Position numbers and translations under genes: made by a program. A stretch of DNA of 64,000 nt from Rhodopirellula sp. (GTDB lineage Bacteria; Planctomycetota; Planctomycetia; Pirellulales; Thermoguttaceae): the NCBI GenBank assembly GCA_012728855.1, contig JAAYEH010000340.1, forward strand, positions 52,487-116,486, read 5' to 3'. Under the pieces are notes generated by a model, which saw nothing but the letters and a program-made list of their open reading frames with translations, was not told the origin of the DNA and searched no databases. Of this stretch, positions 33,683-42,454 are shown one piece after another; within the stretch, counting starts at the first letter, position 1; each line of letters opens with the position of its first letter.

Positions 33683-36528
33683 AGACCGTGCTGAAGCTGG
33701 CGTTGGGTTTTCTGCGACAACATCCCGTCCGGCTGTTTCTGACCGTCTTCGCCACCGTGGCCGCCACGTGCCTGGTGTTGTGGATGGTGAGCGGGTACGA
33801 GGCACTGTTGCGATCGTACGACGTTTTCGCTCAACGCGCACTGGGCCGCTATACGCTGTCGGTGGATCCGATTAGCCGGAAATGGGACCGGCAGGTTCCG
33901 CCCGAGGTGGTGGAGGCCCTCCGCGCCGATCCCCACGTGACCGCCGCGGAACCGATGTGGGCCGAGCGCGTCGTCATCCAGTCACGGGCCGTGAAGCTTC
34001 AGGCTCCGCCGCCAGGGTCCGGTTCGCAGCCGGGCGAAGGAGTCAATGAGTGTCTCATGTTGGGCACCGATGCGCCGGCGCCGCCGTTCGATCTGGTCCG
34101 CGGCCGTTGGATCGCGGAGGAAAGAGGCGACGAGGACGCGGCCGATGCGCTCGACGCGGCCGTGAGCGGCGAGATTGCCGACCGCTTCGGCATCGGCGTC
34201 AACGACTTGTTGACCATCGGGCGGGACGACGCGACGCAGCAACTCCGCGTGGTCGGGATCGTGGATAATCCGCCGGTTCCGATCACCGGCCGGACGTCGG
34301 CGAGCATGACGCTGCCCAGCCCGGGGATTGCGGGGATCTATGTCCGCATGGATACGGCCGCCGAAATTCTGAAACGCGATCCCGTGGTGACATTTGTGGG
34401 GCTCTGCTTGAAAGAAGGCGTCGACGTCCACGGCTTTCGCTATGCCTGGGGGCCGAAGCTGAGCGCGTTCGACGAACCGGCCCAGTTTCAGGAAGACCAC
34501 GACCTCGAAGAGCAACTCGATGAAGCGGCCGCCGCCGAAAACGTCAAGCTGCAGTCGTACGCGGCCACGCTCATGGCCATGCTTCTGGCGTTTCTGGTGA
34601 TCTTCAACACGCTCAACATGGGCGTTTCGGAACGCACGCGGCAGTTCGCCATGCTGCGGGCGATCGCCCTGACGAAGGCCCAGGTGGCTCAAATCATCTT
34701 CGTCGAAAGTCTCGTCATTGCCGGGGTCGGCTTCGCGGGCGGCCTGATCGCCGGGCAATCGCTACTGATGCTGGCAGGTTCGTTGTCGGTATCGGTATTG
34801 CGGCACGGGGCGCATATAGGCGGTTTGGGAATCTTCCTGGCGGCGATTGCGTCGTTGGGGGCGGCACTTCTGGCGGCAATCATTCCGGCCTGGCGCGCGA
34901 CCCGTGTGCGACCGCTCGACGCCATGGCTCCACCGCAGACGAGCGCGCAGGGCAACGCCCGTCGATACTGGCTTGCCGTGCTGGTCGGCCTGGGGTTGAT
35001 CGGCGTGGCGCCCGTCCTCACCTTCGTGCTGCCGCCGACATCGACCCAGGAAGCGAAGAGCCATCTGGCTTACGGCATCTTCGCCCTGGCTGCCGGCTTC
35101 TTGTTGCTTGCCCCCGGCATCGTGCGGCTGGTAGACCGGCTTGCCGGTCCTTTACTGGCGCGGGCGATCGGCTTGAGCCCCAAGCTCCTCGCCCAACAAC
35201 TTTCGTGCCATATGGGCCGGACGGTTGCGTCGGCGATCGCGCTCGGCGTCGGGCTAACGTTGTATATCAGCATCCAGGTGTGGGGCTACACGCTGCTGGA
35301 AACGTTCGTCCCCGGGAAATGGACTCCCGACATGCTCGTCAACTTCGAGCCTTACGGGCTTACTGGCGAGGCGGCTGAAGAGGTTGCCCATCTGCCGGGC
35401 GTCGACGCCGAGCGGTGTGCGGCGATCGTCGTGGAGCAACCGCGGCTTCGTGAAGACCTTACCGGCAGCGGCGAGCGCGCCTCGGTGACACGGCAAGACA
35501 ACGTGGTGATCATCGGCATCGATCCGGTCAAGGCGGTCGGAGGAAACCGGCCGCTATTGGATTTCACGTACATCAGGGGCACCCGCCAGCTCGCCCTGAA
35601 ATCGATGCAAGACGGGCGAGGCTGTATCGTCCCCGAACACTTCCTGCAGGAAACAGGGCTTGAGATTGGAGACCGCTTTGAGTTGGTGCCGCCCGAGAAC
35701 CCCGGGCAGCCGGTCGCCTACACCATCGCCGCGTCGGCGGATTTCCAGGGCTGGCACTGGCTGACCAAGGTAGGCGGTCTGCGGGTTCGCACCCATCGGG
35801 CAGCCGCTCTGGTGATCGCGAATGATCGGATGGTGTGTGGCGATTTCGACCTCTTCAAGGCAAAGCACGTCTGGCTGCGGTACGCGACCGCCGCCACTGG
35901 CGAGGCCGACGTGGCGGCCGCGGCTCGCGAGTACTACGCGAGCTACCTGGGGGAAGAAGTCCTGGAGGGAAAGCCGAGAAGAACCGACGAGGCATGGCGC
36001 CGGGGCGATCCGGACGCGGGATCGGCGCATGGCCGCCCGGTTGCCTACATCCAAGCGGTGTCAGCAGAGGACGTGCGACGGACGATCCGCGCCAACGCGG
36101 CGCGGTGGCTGTGGGCGGTGAGTGTCCTGCCGCTGGTGGCCGTGGTGATCGGCTGCCTCGGAGTGTTGACGGTGATCGTCAGTTCCGTCCGCGCGCGTCA
36201 ATGGGAAATGGGCGTGTTGCGGGCGTTGGGCTTCACGCGGGGAACGCTTGTCCGCCTTGTGGTCGCAGAAGGTCTCCTGGTAGGCGTCGTCGCCTGCGCT
36301 TTGAGTCTTGGGTTTGGGATCATGGCCGGTTGGTGCGGCACGGGGTTGTCGCAGTACATGAGCTTTTTCGGCGGCCTGCGGCCGGTCCTGGTGATCCCCG
36401 TGGCCTCGCTTCTGGTGGGTCTGACGGTCGTACTCGTATTCGCGGCGCTGGCCGCCCTCGGGCCGGCCATTGCCACAGGCCGGACGGATCCGCTCAAGTT
36501 GCTGCAGGCCGGCCGGGCCGCCACGTAG
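33679..36528 (+). CDS. Giant FtsX/MacB-type permease, second
   Basis: This 949-residue permease is coupled to the preceding ATPase by an ATGA overlap. The architecture matches the one at 29594 (first helix, periplasmic domain, FtsX block near 290-415, further helices near 440-560, second periplasmic domain, final FtsX block near 815-945) but without the Gly-Arg repeat. It ends AIATGRTDPLKLLQAGRAAT, the sequence also found as a relic at 27093; its SAIALGVGLTLYISIQVW segment recurs as a relic at 24015. The substrate is unknown. It converges on modC. Confidence 0.92.
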   Translation: MKTVLKLALGFLRQHPVRLFLTVFATVAATCLVLWMVSGYEALLRSYDVFAQRALGRYTLSVDPISRKWDRQVPPEVVEALRADPHVTAAEPMWAERVVIQSRAVKLQAPPPGSGSQPGEGVNECLMLGTDAPAPPFDLVRGRWIAEERGDEDAADALDAAVSGEIADRFGIGVNDLLTIGRDDATQQLRVVGIVDNPPVPITGRTSASMTLPSPGIAGIYVRMDTAAEILKRDPVVTFVGLCLKEGVDVHGFRYAWGPKLSAFDEPAQFQEDHDLEEQLDEAAAAENVKLQSYAATLMAMLLAFLVIFNTLNMGVSERTRQFAMLRAIALTKAQVAQIIFVESLVIAGVGFAGGLIAGQSLLMLAGSLSVSVLRHGAHIGGLGIFLAAIASLGAALLAAIIPAWRATRVRPLDAMAPPQTSAQGNARRYWLAVLVGLGLIGVAPVLTFVLPPTSTQEAKSHLAYGIFALAAGFLLLAPGIVRLVDRLAGPLLARAIGLSPKLLAQQLSCHMGRTVASAIALGVGLTLYISIQVWGYTLLETFVPGKWTPDMLVNFEPYGLTGEAAEEVAHLPGVDAERCAAIVVEQPRLREDLTGSGERASVTRQDNVVIIGIDPVKAVGGNRPLLDFTYIRGTRQLALKSMQDGRGCIVPEHFLQETGLEIGDRFELVPPENPGQPVAYTIAASADFQGWHWLTKVGGLRVRTHRAAALVIANDRMVCGDFDLFKAKHVWLRYATAATGEADVAAAAREYYASYLGEEVLEGKPRRTDEAWRRGDPDAGSAHGRPVAYIQAVSAEDVRRTIRANAARWLWAVSVLPLVAVVIGCLGVLTVIVSSVRARQWEMGVLRALGFTRGTLVRLVVAEGLLVGVVACALSLGFGIMAGWCGTGLSQYMSFFGGLRPVLVIPVASLLVGLTVVLVFAALAALGPAIATGRTDPLKLLQAGRAAT

Positions 36529-36708
36529 GCAATTTCCCGAAGTGGCGCCGCACAGTCAGGGAACCCAAAGAGCACGAGATCCTCACCGTGCATCTTTACC
36601 CACGGCCCGGCCGATCGAAAAAAGCCCGCGAAGCTATTGATCCTGAGTTTCAATACTGTTGCACCAGCCTTTTGTGCCACGTCGATTTTCTCGGTCACCG
36701 CTACAACG

Positions 36709-37782
36709 TCAATCGACCAAACTGAGACCGTGGGCCTTGAGGAGGCAAAAGACCTCGTCTCCTGCGCGGAGATTCATTTCGTTGGCGGCGGCAGGAGTCA
36801 CTTCAGCCCAGATGATTTGCCCGATGTCGATGGCGACGAAAATCGCCTGATTGCTCGTGGCGAGGCGGCATACCCGTCCGCGAAGATGATTGCGAGCACT
36901 TACCCCGGCGAGATCTTGTTTGCTGAGAAACACGTGGGCGGGGGAGAACATTGCGAACCGCGGCAACAGGCCCGATGGTGCTTGCGGCGGCAAGGAGAGA
37001 AGTTGAGAGCCGATCCAGCCTTTGAGTTGGCCGTCGGTTCGTTCGACGCGATCGAGTCGCACCAGATTCATCGGACGCGTCGAATCGCTCCATCCCAGCG
37101 GCGCGGGTTGCCCCAGGGCATCCTCCGGCACACCGCGCGCAACGATGCGGCCTTGATCTAGAATCACCACCCAGTCCGAAGCCCGCCGCACCTCCGCTTG
37201 CGAGTGAGACACGTACAAGGTGGGGATGTTCCATTCGATGACGACCCGTTCAAGATAGGCGAGAATCCTGGTCTTCAGCGGAGCATCCAACGACGCCATC
37301 GGCTCGTCCATCAGAAGCAGTTCCGGCCCGCTGAGCAGCGCTCGCCCCAAGGCGACTCGCTGTTTTTCGCCTCCCGACAGGTTTCGCGGGTGCCGTTTCA
37401 GCAGTCCGCCGACCTCCAAGACTTCCACCACGCGGCCAAAGTCGACCACCCGTTTCTGTTTTCGCCGGCGGCGTTGCCCGAAGCGGAGGTTCGCATCCAC
37501 CGTGAGATGCGGAAAGAGAAGGGCATCCTGAAACACCACCCCGACCGAGCGGCTTTTGACGGGAACGGATACTCGATGGTCGGTGTCCAGAAGAGTGCGG
37601 TCTCCCAGCCGCACGTAGCCCTCCCGCGGCGTGACGAAACCGGCAATGATCGAAAGGATCGTTGTTTTTCCCGCACCGGATGGGCCGAAAAGCGTCGTGA
37701 AGCGATGTTCCGATTCGAACGCGACGTCCAGTTGAAATCCGCTTGAAAACGGGTGCCGGCAACGGAAGTCAAGCAGTGCCAT
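36709..37782 (-). CDS. modC: Molybdate ABC transporter ATPase ModC
   Basis: This 357-residue protein has an ATPase domain (Walker A GPSGAGKTT near 33-41, LSGGEKQRVALGRALL, LLLMDEP, and the SHSQAEVRR H-loop) and a C-terminal TOBE-type oxyanion-binding domain (about 290-355, with ARNHLRGRVCRL, IGQIIWAEVT). That two-part layout is typical of ModC. It is last in the modABC run, with a 14-nt overlap with modB. The sequence alone cannot rule out tungstate. Confidence 0.93.
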   Translation of the reverse strand: MALLDFRCRHPFSSGFQLDVAFESEHRFTTLFGPSGAGKTTILSIIAGFVTPREGYVRLGDRTLLDTDHRVSVPVKSRSVGVVFQDALLFPHLTVDANLRFGQRRRRKQKRVVDFGRVVEVLEVGGLLKRHPRNLSGGEKQRVALGRALLSGPELLLMDEPMASLDAPLKTRILAYLERVVIEWNIPTLYVSHSQAEVRRASDWVVILDQGRIVARGVPEDALGQPAPLGWSDSTRPMNLVRLDRVERTDGQLKGWIGSQLLSLPPQAPSGLLPRFAMFSPAHVFLSKQDLAGVSARNHLRGRVCRLATSNQAIFVAIDIGQIIWAEVTPAAANEMNLRAGDEVFCLLKAHGLSLVD

Positions 37783-38473
37783 CGGTCGATCGCCTCCGCT
37801 CCAGCCACTCGCTGACGGCGAGCGCCCCGCCAGCGAGGAGAACCGCCAAACCGACCAACCTCCAGGACCGATCGATCCCGCCGGGTTGGTTCGTCAGCGT
37901 GAAGATCGCCAACGGAATGGTGCGAGTTTGCCCCTCGATGTTTCCGGCAACCATGATCGTAGCCCCGAACTCGCCGAGACTGCGGGCGAAACCGAGGACA
38001 CATCCCGCGATCAGTCCGCGGCGGGCAAGAGGCAAGCTTACCGTCAGGAAAGTCCGCAATCGCCCGGCCCCGAGGCTCTGCGCCGCCATTTCCAGGCGAG
38101 GATCGATTCCCTGAAACGTCAGTCGAATCGCGCGGACCATCAACGGGAAGCTTACGACGACGGAGGCCAGAACCGCTCCCCACCAGGTGAACACGATCCT
38201 GGCGCCGAACCATGCCGAGAGCAACGATCCGACGGGACCGCGGGGGCTGAAGCACACCAAGAGCAGGTAGCCGACGACCACGGGCGGAAGAACGAGCGGC
38301 AGGTTGACGAGCACTTCGATCAGCCATTTGCCGCGAAAATGGCTGCGCGCCAGCAGGTAGCCGGCTGCTACGGCAAAGGGAAGTCCGACCGCCGCCGCAC
38401 ATGTGGCGACCTGAAAGCTGAGTCGCAGGGCGCTGGCTTCTTCGATCGTCAGAAGGCTGCCGAAAAGATGCAC
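37769..38473 (-). CDS. modB: Molybdate ABC transporter permease ModB
   Basis: This 234-residue inner-membrane protein has five to six helices and the EAA loop that contacts the ATPase (AAQSLGAGRLRTFLTVSLPLARRG). NLPLVLPPVVVGYLLL and GEFGATIMVAGNIEG are characteristic of ModB. It starts 2 nt after the modA stop and overlaps modC. The length is normal. Confidence 0.95.
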   Translation of the reverse strand: MHLFGSLLTIEEASALRLSFQVATCAAAVGLPFAVAAGYLLARSHFRGKWLIEVLVNLPLVLPPVVVGYLLLVCFSPRGPVGSLLSAWFGARIVFTWWGAVLASVVVSFPLMVRAIRLTFQGIDPRLEMAAQSLGAGRLRTFLTVSLPLARRGLIAGCVLGFARSLGEFGATIMVAGNIEGQTRTIPLAIFTLTNQPGGIDRSWRLVGLAVLLAGGALAVSEWLERRRSTDGTA

Positions 38474-38475
38474 GG

Positions 38476-39336
38476 CTATGGCTCGCGGGAATGGGAGGCT
38501 TTGCCGCCGGGTCGTTTCGCGGTGTCTTCGCCTTCCGGGAGCACGGCAAATCCGAATTTCTTGAAGATCATCGCCGCTTCGGGTGAAGCGATGTACTCGT
38601 AAAAAGCCGCGGCAGCTTCATTTTCGCGAGATCGATTCAACAACAGGACCGGATAGACCACCGGTTCGGTCAATTCGGGAGGGATCTCAATGGCAACCCG
38701 AACCTTCTTACTGATGGAGGCGTCGGTGGCGTAGACGATCGCAGCTTCCGCGGCGCCGGTTTCCACGTAGGTGAGCGCATCGCGGACGTCCTTCGCCGGA
38801 ACGACCTTGCTTTTGATTCTTTCCCAGAGGCCAAGCGCCGTCAATGCCTCGCGGGCATATTTGCCGGCGGGCACCGCATCGGGATCCCCCAAGGCGAGAT
38901 ACTCCACATCGACGGAGAGCAAGTCCTCAGGCGCCGCCAGTTCCAGTCGGGAGTCGGATGCCACGACAACCACTAACCGGTTGCCGAGCAGATTGCGCCG
39001 TCGCGCCACCGAGGCCTTGCTCCCGACATAATTTGCCCAACTCACATGGGCGGGAAGGAATATGTCAGGTTCGGCTCCGCTGGCAATCTGTTCCGCCAGG
39101 GTGGAGGAAGCGGCATAGCTCGACTGGACACGAGCGCCGAACTTCGCGGCAAAAGCAGCTTTGACTTCATCCAAGGCGTTGGTCGCGCTGGCTGCCGCAA
39201 AAACGGTCACCACGTCCTGGTCGCCGCGCCGTCGGTCGGCCGAGGCGGTCTTGTCGGGCGATCCGTTTTCGCAGCCGACGAGCGCTGCCATGAAGATAAA
39301 GGTCAAGGGGGAGACGGCACTCCGGCACGCCTTCAT
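38476..39336 (-). CDS. modA: Molybdate-binding lipoprotein ModA
   Basis: This 286-residue binding protein starts at 39336 (GAGAGG before it). The lipobox AALVGC makes it a membrane-anchored lipoprotein. VFAAASATNALDEV, SSTLAEQIASGAEPDIFLPA, and ETGAAEAAIVYATDA match the ModA oxyanion pocket elements. The start codon overlaps the stop of the propeller/methyltransferase gene as ATGA, so modA translation depends on that gene. No ModE-like regulator is in the window. Confidence 0.94.
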   Translation of the reverse strand: MKACRSAVSPLTFIFMAALVGCENGSPDKTASADRRRGDQDVVTVFAAASATNALDEVKAAFAAKFGARVQSSYAASSTLAEQIASGAEPDIFLPAHVSWANYVGSKASVARRRNLLGNRLVVVVASDSRLELAAPEDLLSVDVEYLALGDPDAVPAGKYAREALTALGLWERIKSKVVPAKDVRDALTYVETGAAEAAIVYATDASISKKVRVAIEIPPELTEPVVYPVLLLNRSRENEAAAAFYEYIASPEAAMIFKKFGFAVLPEGEDTAKRPGGKASHSREP

Positions 39337-42300
39337 CGAGAACCTCTCAATGATTGTGGTGTGCTCGTCTGCGTCTGCAAGGCGACGGAAGCTTTGATCA
39401 AGTAGCTGCAAGTGCAGCGATCGGTGGCATCGGGCACGAGCACCAGTCCGGCGGCGGGCAAGGCGTTGATCCAACAGCCGGGACGAATACCGCCGTAGTT
39501 CTCGGTGCCGCGGTTGTCGGAAAGATCGGTGTAGCCCAGCGTCGCCGACCGATAGACCAACAAGTGCCGCGAACCGGCCAGAGTGCCGCAACCGTAGGAG
39601 CGTTGGAAATCGAACTCCTGCGGCTCGCCGCTGAGCAGATCCCACGCCCCGGGCTGGGCGTAGATCGTGCTGCCGTTGATCAGCAAACGGGAAGCGTACT
39701 TCGCCGCCACGTCCCAGAGTATTGCCCCGCTGGAGGCGCGCAGCGCGGCCATGCGGCCGCCGATTTCCGAATCGAGCTTGAATCGGGTGTCCTGGTAGGA
39801 CATCACCAGGATGTCGTGCTCCTCGCTGACGGCCAGCGTGGTGCCGTAGGCATCCGGCGTCGTCCAGGCCGGTTGCCCGGTTTCTGCGTCAAGAGCCACC
39901 AGCGTACCGGGTGGATGGGGCGGCAGCGGCTGCCCGCGGCGACTGTCCGTCTTTGCGGAAAGCAAATCCGCCGCGGCCGTCGGCCGGTCGATCAAGTAAA
40001 CGCGGCTGGCGGCGATCGCAACGGAGTTGTTGCGGATGGAATGTTCTGGCTGATAGGTCCACTTGAGCTTCTTGCTGGCGACATCGATCGCAAAGAGCTG
40101 AATCGATTCGGTGAATTGGGTCGACATGTCGCCTTTCTGGTATCGCCATCCGACGACGTGCTCGGTGTCGGAGAGTGTGCCGAAGAGCGTCTGGCCGACG
40201 ACGGCCACCAGTCCCCACGTTCCCTCACGGCCGTCCTCTTGCCGGGGCGGCTGATACTCGGCGAGCAGTTTGCCGGAAATGGGATCGATGCGAAGGCACT
40301 TGCCGCCGGTCCGCACGAAAAGCCCGTCGCGCGACAGGCAGAGATTGCTGCCGGTGCCGGCGGTTCCCATGAGGTGTTCCCCGTCGTAGGCGTGGAGAAT
40401 TCCCGGCAACGGATATTCCCAGAGCCGGCGGCCATTGTAGGCGTCGACGGCGAGCAGGCCGTCGAGCCCCTCGACGAATAAGCGGCCATCGAGGACCAGC
40501 GGCGCCGGACCGCGGCCGTGGCGGCTGGGCATCGGAAAGCCCCAGTCGGTGAACCAGAGCATCGCCAACGGCCCGCGGGCCAAGAGATCGGCGGAGCAGT
40601 TGGTATTGGCCGGATTGCAGTATTGATGCGTCCACGTGCCGGCCCCTGCGAGTTCGCCGCGAACCGTTTTGGTCATTTCTCCGGGCCGGCCGAGACACGC
40701 CTGGCCGCCGTAGGGCCGCACGATACGGTTCAATTCAGCTTCCGCCCCCGCCGGCAGCGCGGCCGTCACCGATCTGCCCGACACGACCAGGTTGGCGAAA
40801 TAATCGGGATAGTCGGTTGCCGCCGGATCGCCTTGATCGACGGTGACGCGAACTCCGTAGAGCCCTGCCGCATCGAGCCTGCGACGGGCGGCGGCTACGT
40901 TGGCCGCGTCGGGATCGATGGCCAGGATTTGCAGATCGGTCTGTTCAGCCAGTTCTTCGGCGAGGGAACCGTCACCGCAACCCAGGTCGAGGCAGTAGCC
41001 CGCAGTTACGCCGGTTTGCTCGATGATCTCGGAAGCGGCGCGATGATAGAGCGGGTCGCGCTTCACCGGCGTCGGATTGCTTACCGGGCCAATACGTTTG
41101 GGTTCGCGCGATTTGCCGCCATCGAAACAATAAAGGAAGCCGCGGTCGGTAGCGACGAAGAGCCTGCCGCCTGCAACCACGGGAGCGAAGGGCGCCCCGT
41201 CGGTTGGCGAGGCGAACACGGTCGCTTGGGTATCCTGGTCGATGACGCAGATGCGATCCTCGCCGCAGGCGATGATCTGACGCCCTGCGACCGAGAGTTC
41301 CAAGGTTCGATCCAACGGGCTCTTCATCCGCCAAACGGGCGCGTCGAGCACCGTTTTTTCAACCGGCTGCCCCTTGCGATCGGTGCCTTGGCGGCGAGTC
41401 CACATCGATCGGCGGTCCAGAGCGACCAGTTCATCCTTGACGGCGCAGACAATACGATCCGGCGCCACAGCCGCGGCCATCGTTGCCAGACTGCCGTCGG
41501 CTGCGTGTCCGGTGGCGACATCAAAGATCGCGCCGCTGTGCAGAAAATGGGAACCGGCGGCCGCGATCTCCGAACCGCCCAGCGCTCGGTATTGCTGGAG
41601 GTGGAAGTAGAGCAACTGGCCGGTGCGGCGATCCAAGGCCGCCGGCACACCGCGGCCGGTTGGCACCAGCAGCAGGCGGCCGGCGACGACAAGATTCCCC
41701 TGGCCGGAAATGCCGCTCTTGGCCACGGCGCCTCCATGCGGCTGCGGCATTTCCATCGCACCGGAGTCGTCGTTGCACCAGATCACCCTGCCATCGGTGA
41801 CGTCGACCGCATAAACGAAGATCCCTTCCGAGGGCCAGATGCCGGCGGCGAAATAAACGACACCGTCGGCGATCGCCGGGCCGCCGCGGGCCGGCCACCG
41901 CGAGATCATCCGGTCGTTGCCCAACACGCGGCTGTCGCTGGAACCGCCGCGGAGCTTCCACAGGACGCGGCCGTCGGCGGCTGCCAGGCAGTAGAGAAAG
42001 CCGTCGTCACTGGCCACGAAGACCCGATCCGCATTGACCGCCGGGGGAAACCGCACCGGGCCGCCGGTGAAGAACTCCCAGCGCATGGCGCCGGTGCTCG
42101 CGTCGAGCGCATAGACCTTTCCGTCGGCGGAACTGCCGAAGTAGACACTCTCGCCGGAAACGACCGGAAGCAACGCGCGATCGAAGGGCATGCGAGTGTC
42201 CCGCCCCGACCATGCCGGCCGCGGGGCATGGCGGGCCTGGTAGATCCATCGCGGCGCAAGCTTCCGGGGAAGCGACTCGCCGGTGTAGCCACTGCGGGCG

Positions 42301-42413
42301 GCGTCGGCCCGATAGGTTGGCCAATCCCCTGCCATGAGAAGATTGCCGGAAAGTAGGCGGCAGCAGACCACGACGGAGAAAAGAAAGAAGGGGAATTGCG
42401 GATGCATTTTCAT
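39333..42413 (-). CDS. PQQ-type beta-propeller with inserted methyltransferase domain
   Basis: This 1026-residue exported protein has a signal peptide (about 1-28), then GDWPTYRADAARSG, the usual opening of planctomycete PQQ-like propellers. Repeats such as VYALDASTGAMRWEFFTGG and LLAVDAYNGRRLWEYPL build one or two propellers. Between them, at about residues 455-570, lies a class I SAM methyltransferase fold (CLDLGCGDGSLAEEL near 470, then ILAIDPDAANVAAARRRL). Its stop overlaps the modA start. The function is unknown. The link to modABC may reflect transcription only. The ribosome site at 42413 is poor, and M3 is an equal candidate. Confidence 0.82.
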   Translation of the reverse strand: MKMHPQFPFFLFSVVVCCRLLSGNLLMAGDWPTYRADAARSGYTGESLPRKLAPRWIYQARHAPRPAWSGRDTRMPFDRALLPVVSGESVYFGSSADGKVYALDASTGAMRWEFFTGGPVRFPPAVNADRVFVASDDGFLYCLAAADGRVLWKLRGGSSDSRVLGNDRMISRWPARGGPAIADGVVYFAAGIWPSEGIFVYAVDVTDGRVIWCNDDSGAMEMPQPHGGAVAKSGISGQGNLVVAGRLLLVPTGRGVPAALDRRTGQLLYFHLQQYRALGGSEIAAAGSHFLHSGAIFDVATGHAADGSLATMAAAVAPDRIVCAVKDELVALDRRSMWTRRQGTDRKGQPVEKTVLDAPVWRMKSPLDRTLELSVAGRQIIACGEDRICVIDQDTQATVFASPTDGAPFAPVVAGGRLFVATDRGFLYCFDGGKSREPKRIGPVSNPTPVKRDPLYHRAASEIIEQTGVTAGYCLDLGCGDGSLAEELAEQTDLQILAIDPDAANVAAARRRLDAAGLYGVRVTVDQGDPAATDYPDYFANLVVSGRSVTAALPAGAEAELNRIVRPYGGQACLGRPGEMTKTVRGELAGAGTWTHQYCNPANTNCSADLLARGPLAMLWFTDWGFPMPSRHGRGPAPLVLDGRLFVEGLDGLLAVDAYNGRRLWEYPLPGILHAYDGEHLMGTAGTGSNLCLSRDGLFVRTGGKCLRIDPISGKLLAEYQPPRQEDGREGTWGLVAVVGQTLFGTLSDTEHVVGWRYQKGDMSTQFTESIQLFAIDVASKKLKWTYQPEHSIRNNSVAIAASRVYLIDRPTAAADLLSAKTDSRRGQPLPPHPPGTLVALDAETGQPAWTTPDAYGTTLAVSEEHDILVMSYQDTRFKLDSEIGGRMAALRASSGAILWDVAAKYASRLLINGSTIYAQPGAWDLLSGEPQEFDFQRSYGCGTLAGSRHLLVYRSATLGYTDLSDNRGTENYGGIRPGCWINALPAAGLVLVPDATDRCTCSYLIKASVALQTQTSTPQSLRGSR

Positions 42414-42454
42414 ATTCGTTGCAGAAGGGAAAGGGAGCGTTCAAAGATGGTCGT

